This document shows, piece by piece, positions 33,120-36,909 of a stretch of DNA of 36,909 bases. Where the stretch lies: assembly GCA_016790815.1 (NCBI GenBank), contig JAEUOG010000028.1, positions 1 through 36,909 of the forward strand. Reading direction: 5' to 3'. A program made the position numbers and the translations under genes. The notes below the pieces were generated by a model that was not told the DNA's origin, searched no databases, and worked only from the letters and a program-made list of their open reading frames with translations. How positions within the stretch are numbered: position 1 is the stretch's first letter; every line of letters starts with the position of its first letter. Source of the stretch: Dechloromonas sp. (GTDB lineage Bacteria > Pseudomonadota > Gammaproteobacteria > Burkholderiales > Rhodocyclaceae).

Positions 33120-34747
33120 GGCTTTGCCTCGGCCTCGACGCGTGCCAGCGTGACAAAGCTGCGCTGATAGACATCGCGCAGCACGAGGTTTGGCGCGAGC
33201 AACGCCTGAACCTCATGTTTGCGGTCGGTACGCGTGAACACAAGCTGACCGAGCTCAGGCACTCGCGTCGGCGTTGCCGCCTGCCGATAGACGCTGAAGC
33301 TCGGCATGATGATGCGCCAGGCAACGACGTTCGTTTCGCCGCTTTGCTTGACCAGCAAGGCCGCTTCGCGCACCGGCCCCTGCGTCACGCCGATGGCGCG
33401 CGGGGCAATGATGATGGCCACCGTGGCGGCCTGCAGCAGGCCGGCGATGACCAGCCCCTGCCAGACCGGCAGGCGGCGCCAGAACGCGAGACCGAAGATG
33501 GCAACGGCGATCAGCGGTAACAACCAGCGCGCTTCGTCGGCAAAAGCGACGGTCAGGCCGTCAAGCAGGAATTTCTCAAAGGGCCGATTGGCCTTGCCGG
33601 CAGCGAAGGCCAGCACTTCGGGCAGGGCAGCCAGCAGCAGCGCGAAAAGCAGTATCGGCAAGAAGGCCAGCCAGCGCCGCTCGAAATCGAGCCGATTGCG
33701 GGCCAGCAAAATGAAGACCGGCGTGCAGCCATACAGCAGGTAGTGCGGCAACTGCGTGCCGGAAAACGAGAAGAAGGCGAAGACGACGACAAACCAGATG
33801 ACGAGGAAGCGTTCGAACAATGCATCACGGTCGCTCTGGTGGAGAACGCCGGTGACCTTACCGGCGATGGCGAACAACCAGCCGGTGAAGGGCAGCAGGA
33901 TCAGCGGCGCTGCGGCGAGGTAATACCACCAGCGCCCGCCGTGGCCTTCGAAGGTATCGGCATAACGATTGATGTTGTGCTTGAGGTAGAAACCGCGGAA
34001 GAAGGCATCACCTTGATCGAGATAGACCGCGACGTGCCAGGGCACGACGATGGCCAGAAATACAAGCCAGCCTGGCCAGAAGAAAGCAGCCTTGAGCCAT
34101 TCACGCCAGGCGCCAGCCGAGACGAAAAACAGACCGCTGATTAGCAGTGGAAAAAAGACTGAGACGGGGCCCTTCGCGAGAAACCCGAGGCCGAGCGCGG
34201 CATAGATTGCGAACAGCAGGCGACGTGTCTGCACGGGCGACTTGCCATCCCGGCAGGCGCAGAAATAGTCGTAGATGCCGAACATGGCCAGCGCGATGAG
34301 CAGGTTGAGCAGCGCATCGGCAATCGCCGCCTTGGCGATGAAGCCGACGACCAGCGTCAGGGCCATGACCAGCGCGGCGATCTGTGCTGTCATCTGGTTG
34401 CCATGGCGCAGGCAGAAACGGTAGAGCGCGACCATCCAGAGCAGCGCAAAAATGATCGATGGCAGGCGAAAGCCGATTTCGCTGACGCCAAGCACGGCGA
34501 CCGAAGCGGCTTGTGCCCAGTAGATCAGGATGGGCTTGTCGTGACGCGGTGCGTCGTTGAGCGTCGGCGAAATGAGGTTGCCGCGCGCCATCATTTCGCG
34601 CGTTGCCTCGGAGAAAGCCCCCTCGTCGACATCGGTCAGCGGCAAACTCCACGCATTCAGCAAGAAGGCCAACACGAGCGCGAGCAACAGGCTGAACGGC
34701 GACAGCAGGAAACGCTCGATGGTAAGGGGCAAGGTTCGCAATTGCAT
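33116..34747 (-). CDS. GT39 (ArnT-like) polyprenyl-phosphate glycosyltransferase
   Basis: This 543-residue multi-span inner-membrane transferase moves a sugar from a polyprenyl phosphate carrier to a lipid or protein on the periplasmic face. The first periplasmic loop holds the family signature [15 protein letters not shown], with D and E expected to be catalytic, and [12 protein letters not shown]. About 11-12 membrane helices follow, then a small soluble C-terminal domain with a Pro/Arg-rich end. L-Ara4N transfer to lipid A (as in ArnT) is possible, but no arn synthesis genes are in the window. The start at 34747 is set by the conserved N-terminal helix; no Shine-Dalgarno sequence is visible. 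Confidence 0.87.
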   Translation of the reverse strand: MQLRTLPLTIERFLLSPFSLLLALVLAFLLNAWSLPLTDVDEGAFSEATREMMARGNLISPTLNDAPRHDKPILIYWAQAASVAVLGVSEIGFRLPSIIFALLWMVALYRFCLRHGNQMTAQIAALVMALTLVVGFIAKAAIADALLNLLIALAMFGIYDYFCACRDGKSPVQTRRLLFAIYAALGLGFLAKGPVSVFFPLLISGLFFVSAGAWREWLKAAFFWPGWLVFLAIVVPWHVAVYLDQGDAFFRGFYLKHNINRYADTFEGHGGRWWYYLAAAPLILLPFTGWLFAIAGKVTGVLHQSDRDALFERFLVIWFVVVFAFFSFSGTQLPHYLLYGCTPVFILLARNRLDFERRWLAFLPILLFALLLAALPEVLAFAAGKANRPFEKFLLDGLTVAFADEARWLLPLIAVAIFGLAFWRRLPVWQGLVIAGLLQAATVAIIIAPRAIGVTQGPVREAALLVKQSGETNVVAWRIIMPSFSVYRQAATPTRVPELGQLVFTRTDRKHEVQALLAPNLVLRDVYQRSFVTLARVEAEAKP

Positions 34748-34753
34748 CGCGGC

Positions 34754-34759
34754 ATTATA
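34754..34759 (-). promoter_or_regulatory. Candidate -10 of the ArnT-like gene (possible leaderless start)
   Basis: A perfect TATAAT on the minus strand ends 6 nt before the ATG, so transcription would start at the start codon. No -35 is seen at 16-18 nt. A 9-bp inverted repeat CCGGGTGCC/GGCACCCGG (34766-34790) lies directly upstream. Confidence 0.4.
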
Positions 34760-34800
34760 AGGCAGCCGGGTGCCCCTGCCCGGCACCCGGCTTGACGCCT

Positions 34801-34837
34801 CTGCGGTCGACGCCTAAATTCTGGCCAATTTCAAAAA
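34801..34837 (+). repeat. Dispersed bipartite repeat, copy 9 (degenerate first half)
   Basis: CTGCGGTCGACGCC is followed by TAAATTCTGGCCAATTTC and AAAA. It lies between the divergent ArnT-like and purT genes. The second palindrome is well kept, while the first half has lost its symmetry. Confidence 0.55.
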
Positions 34838-34857
34838 CCGTCCTTCGAGGAAATCCC

Positions 34858-36057
34858 ATGCAAATCGGCACCCCGCTTTCTCCCTCCGCCACCCGCGTCA
34901 TGCTGCTCGGCGCAGGCGAACTCGGCAAGGAAGTGATCATTGCGCTGCAGCGCCTGGGCATCGAAGTGATCGCCGTCGACCGCTATGAGAACGCGCCCGG
35001 CCATCAGGTCGCCCACCGCGCCCACGTCATTTCGATGACCGATGGCGCTGCGCTGCGTGACCTTGTGGAGCGCGAAACGCCGCAGCTCATCGTGCCCGAA
35101 ATCGAGGCCATCGCGACCGACATGCTGGTCGAGATCGAAGCCGCCGGGCTGGCCGAAGTAATCCCGACTGCCCGCGCCGCCAAGTTGACCATGAACCGCG
35201 AAGGCATCCGCAGACTGGCTGCCGAGGAGCTCGGCTTGCCGACTTCCCCCTACACATTTGCTGATTCGCTGGCTGAATTGCAGGCCGCCATTGATGCAGG
35301 CATCGGCTACCCGTGCATCGTCAAGCCGACCATGTCGTCGTCGGGCAAGGGTCAGTCGCTGCTGCGTGGTCCGGACGACGTCCAAAAAGCATGGGACTAC
35401 GCAGCGAGCGGTGGGCGGGTCAATCAGGGGCGTGTCATCGTCGAGGGCTTCATCGATTTCGATTACGAAATCACCCTGCTCACAGTCCGCGCCCGCAACG
35501 CTGCCGGCGAGGTGGTAACGCATTTCTGCGAACCGATCGGCCACATCCAAGTCGCTGGCGATTACGTCGAGTCGTGGCAGCCGCAAGCGATGACGCCAGC
35601 CGCCCTCAAGCGTTCGCAGGAAATCGCTGCTGCCGTCACGGGCAACCTCGGCGGTCGTGGCCTGTTCGGCGTCGAGCTCTTCGTCAAGGGCGACATGGTG
35701 TGGTTCTCCGAAGTCAGCCCGCGCCCGCACGATACCGGGCTGGTCACCCTGTGCTCGCAACGTTTTTCGGAATTCGAGCTGCACGCCCGCGCCATCCTTG
35801 GCCTGCCGGTCGATACGGCCCTGAGCGAGGTCGGAGCTTCGGCAGTCATCTACGGCGGCATGGACGAAAAGGGTATTGCCTTCGCCGGACTCGAGGAAGC
35901 ACTCGCCGTGCCGCGCACCGACCTGCGCCTGTTCGGCAAGCCGGAAGCCTTCGTCAAGCGGCGCATGGGCGTAGCCGTGGCCAACGGCGACACGACGGAC
36001 GAAGCACGGGCCCGCGCCAAGCTGGCGGCGGGAAAAGTTCGGCCCATCAAGGCATGA
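34858..36057 (+). CDS. purT: Formate-dependent phosphoribosylglycinamide formyltransferase
   Basis: The enzyme makes formyl-GAR from GAR, formate and ATP, the folate-independent third step of purine synthesis. It has an ATP-grasp fold: N-terminal [19 protein letters not shown] (16-34), the ATP-binding loop [12 protein letters not shown] (about 155-166) and the metal-binding VSPRPHDTG region (about 287-295). The 399 residues fit PurT closely. GAGGAAA precedes the ATG at 34858. It is a single-gene unit, divergent from the ArnT-like gene. Confidence 0.98.
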   Translation: MQIGTPLSPSATRVMLLGAGELGKEVIIALQRLGIEVIAVDRYENAPGHQVAHRAHVISMTDGAALRDLVERETPQLIVPEIEAIATDMLVEIEAAGLAEVIPTARAAKLTMNREGIRRLAAEELGLPTSPYTFADSLAELQAAIDAGIGYPCIVKPTMSSSGKGQSLLRGPDDVQKAWDYAASGGRVNQGRVIVEGFIDFDYEITLLTVRARNAAGEVVTHFCEPIGHIQVAGDYVESWQPQAMTPAALKRSQEIAAAVTGNLGGRGLFGVELFVKGDMVWFSEVSPRPHDTGLVTLCSQRFSEFELHARAILGLPVDTALSEVGASAVIYGGMDEKGIAFAGLEEALAVPRTDLRLFGKPEAFVKRRMGVAVANGDTTDEARARAKLAAGKVRPIKA

Positions 36058-36181
36058 AGGCATTGGGCGCGGCCTGTAGCCCCGCCCCTTCTGCTTCAGC
36101 CCTCCACGGCCCCCCCCGTGAATTCGGCCCCAAACCGGGAAACCGCTGCCTCCGGATGTGCAACCTTGATCCATCGCACCG

Positions 36182-36195
36182 TTGACCTACGTCAA
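36182..36195 (+). promoter_or_regulatory. FNR/DNR-like box upstream of the hemerythrin gene
   Basis: TTGAC-CTAC-GTCAA is a perfect 5-4-5 inverted repeat close to the FNR/DNR consensus TTGAT-N4-ATCAA. AT-rich sequence with possible -10 hexamers lies at 36213-36223, roughly the distance for a class II activator site. It suggests control by low oxygen or nitric oxide. Confidence 0.55.
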
Positions 36196-36255
36196 CAGAA
36201 CTAAACCTAAAGTACTATTTACTCCTGCCATTGCACAACCATCAGGAGTAGCACC

Positions 36256-36738
36256 ATGCCGATTCTCTGGGACAGCAAGCTGGATACCGGGATTGATGTC
36301 ATTGATGCCCAGCACAAGCGCATCGTCGAATACATCAATGATCTCGAAATCGCAAAGATGAAACTCGACAAGAAAATGGTGAATGACATCATCGAGCAGC
36401 TCATCGACTACACGCAGTCCCATTTCGGCTTCGAAGAAGAGATGCTCGAAGAAGCTGGCTACAAGTTTCTCAAGCCCCACAAGAAAGTTCACGAACTCTT
36501 CATCCGCCGCGTCACCGACTTCACCTTGCGCTCCGCCCGAGGCGAAGACATTGTCGATGAGCTGCACTCGATGCTTTCCAAATGGCTGCTCAACCACATT
36601 GCGAACGAGGATCGCGACTACGCCGACGCTGTCAAGGTCATGCTGGGGGACGGCCAAAAGACTTTTCCCGCGGCTGTCATCGAGAAGGCACCGAGCCAGG
36701 GATTCATGAGCGGGCTACTCGGCCGCTTTTTCCGCTAG
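36256..36738 (+). CDS. Bacteriohemerythrin
   Basis: This 160-residue non-heme di-iron protein binds oxygen reversibly, as a store, carrier or sensor in low-oxygen bacteria. All seven canonical iron ligands are present: H20, H56, E60, H75, H79, H114 and D119. A C-terminal extension of about 25 residues ends in a basic amphipathic stretch (FMSGLLGRFFR), which may contact membrane or a partner. AGGAG precedes the ATG at 36256. An FNR-like box lies about 60 bp upstream, consistent with induction when oxygen falls. Confidence 0.95.
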   Translation: MPILWDSKLDTGIDVIDAQHKRIVEYINDLEIAKMKLDKKMVNDIIEQLIDYTQSHFGFEEEMLEEAGYKFLKPHKKVHELFIRRVTDFTLRSARGEDIVDELHSMLSKWLLNHIANEDRDYADAVKVMLGDGQKTFPAAVIEKAPSQGFMSGLLGRFFR

Positions 36739-36815
36739 CCCGGAAATTTCACCGTCCGACGCAGAGTGTCCTTTCTGAGTGGGCGAGAGCTTGATTGTGG
36801 GTAGCGGAAGAGGTT

Positions 36816-36909
36816 GTGCCCAAATATCAGGCGATGTTGCTGATTGAAGACGGACTTCCTCCCACCCCCGATGCTCAACGTGTCGGGGACGCACTCAGGA
36901 AAGGCTACG
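36816..36909 (+). CDS. Start of an unidentified gene (cut by window edge)
   Basis: A reading frame opening with GTG at 36816, preceded by GGAAGAGG at a suitable distance, encodes MPKYQAMLLIEDG and about 18 more residues to the window end. A later in-frame ATG (36834) is an alternative. The fragment is too short to identify, and the call rests only on the ribosome site and the open frame. Confidence 0.35.
   Translation, partial: MPKYQAMLLIEDGLPPTPDAQRVGDALRKGY

Noticed and set aside
36058-36181. GC-rich stretch after purT as a terminator
   Set aside because: Several G and C runs are present but I could not draw a stable hairpin followed by a T run.

Overview
The window reads as a chromosomal segment of a GC-rich betaproteobacterium, most likely a Dechloromonas/Azonexus-type member of the Rhodocyclaceae. 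This is inferred from codon use, the glyQ-glyS-gmhB-plsC gene order, a PEP-CTERM protein and a bacteriohemerythrin. It is not proven by any marker gene. Nearly all of it is coding. No rRNA, tRNA, CRISPR array, IS element or prophage was seen.

Layout. 1-10522 is mostly housekeeping: the start of dnaE (- strand, cut by the window edge), an MBL-fold hydrolase, an alpha/beta hydrolase, a membrane-anchored lytic transglycosylase, msrA, then the run glyQ-glyS-gmhB-plsC-ygjP-like (glycine tRNA charging, heptose and phospholipid synthesis). 10712-23860 is a surface-protein island. It holds a three-gene type I secretion operon (ABC ATPase, HlyD-type adaptor, TolC-like channel with an extra C-terminal NTF2-like domain), a TPR protein that ends in the same NTF2-like domain, a PEP-CTERM protein with a probable Cys-Gln thioester domain, and a 1685-residue SdrD-type repeat adhesin without a Sec signal, which is the obvious type I substrate. 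24332-26118 holds gloA, a SprA-like protein and an FmdE-like protein.

26109-34747 is rich in membrane-lipid genes: two GT4 glycosyltransferases, dgkA, a PlcP/LpxH-type phosphoesterase directly upstream of one of the GT4 genes, a PAP2 phosphatase and an ArnT-like GT39 transferase. Interspersed are an outer-membrane-like protein, a small cNMP-binding protein, a Cys-rich miniprotein and a zinc-ribbon/Sel1 protein. Two PhoB-box-like sites with correctly spaced -10 elements precede the phosphoesterase-GT4 pair and the outer-membrane gene. My main hypothesis for this region is phosphate-starvation lipid remodelling (phospholipid to diacylglycerol to glycolipid). 34858-36909 holds purT, a bacteriohemerythrin gene preceded by an FNR/DNR-like box, and the start of an unidentified gene.

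The most unusual signal not explained by genes is a dispersed element of about 35 bp. It has two palindromic halves, CGGTCAACCG and AAATTGGCCAATTT, and is seen nine times in 37 kb, mostly at gene borders but in three cases inside coding sequence.
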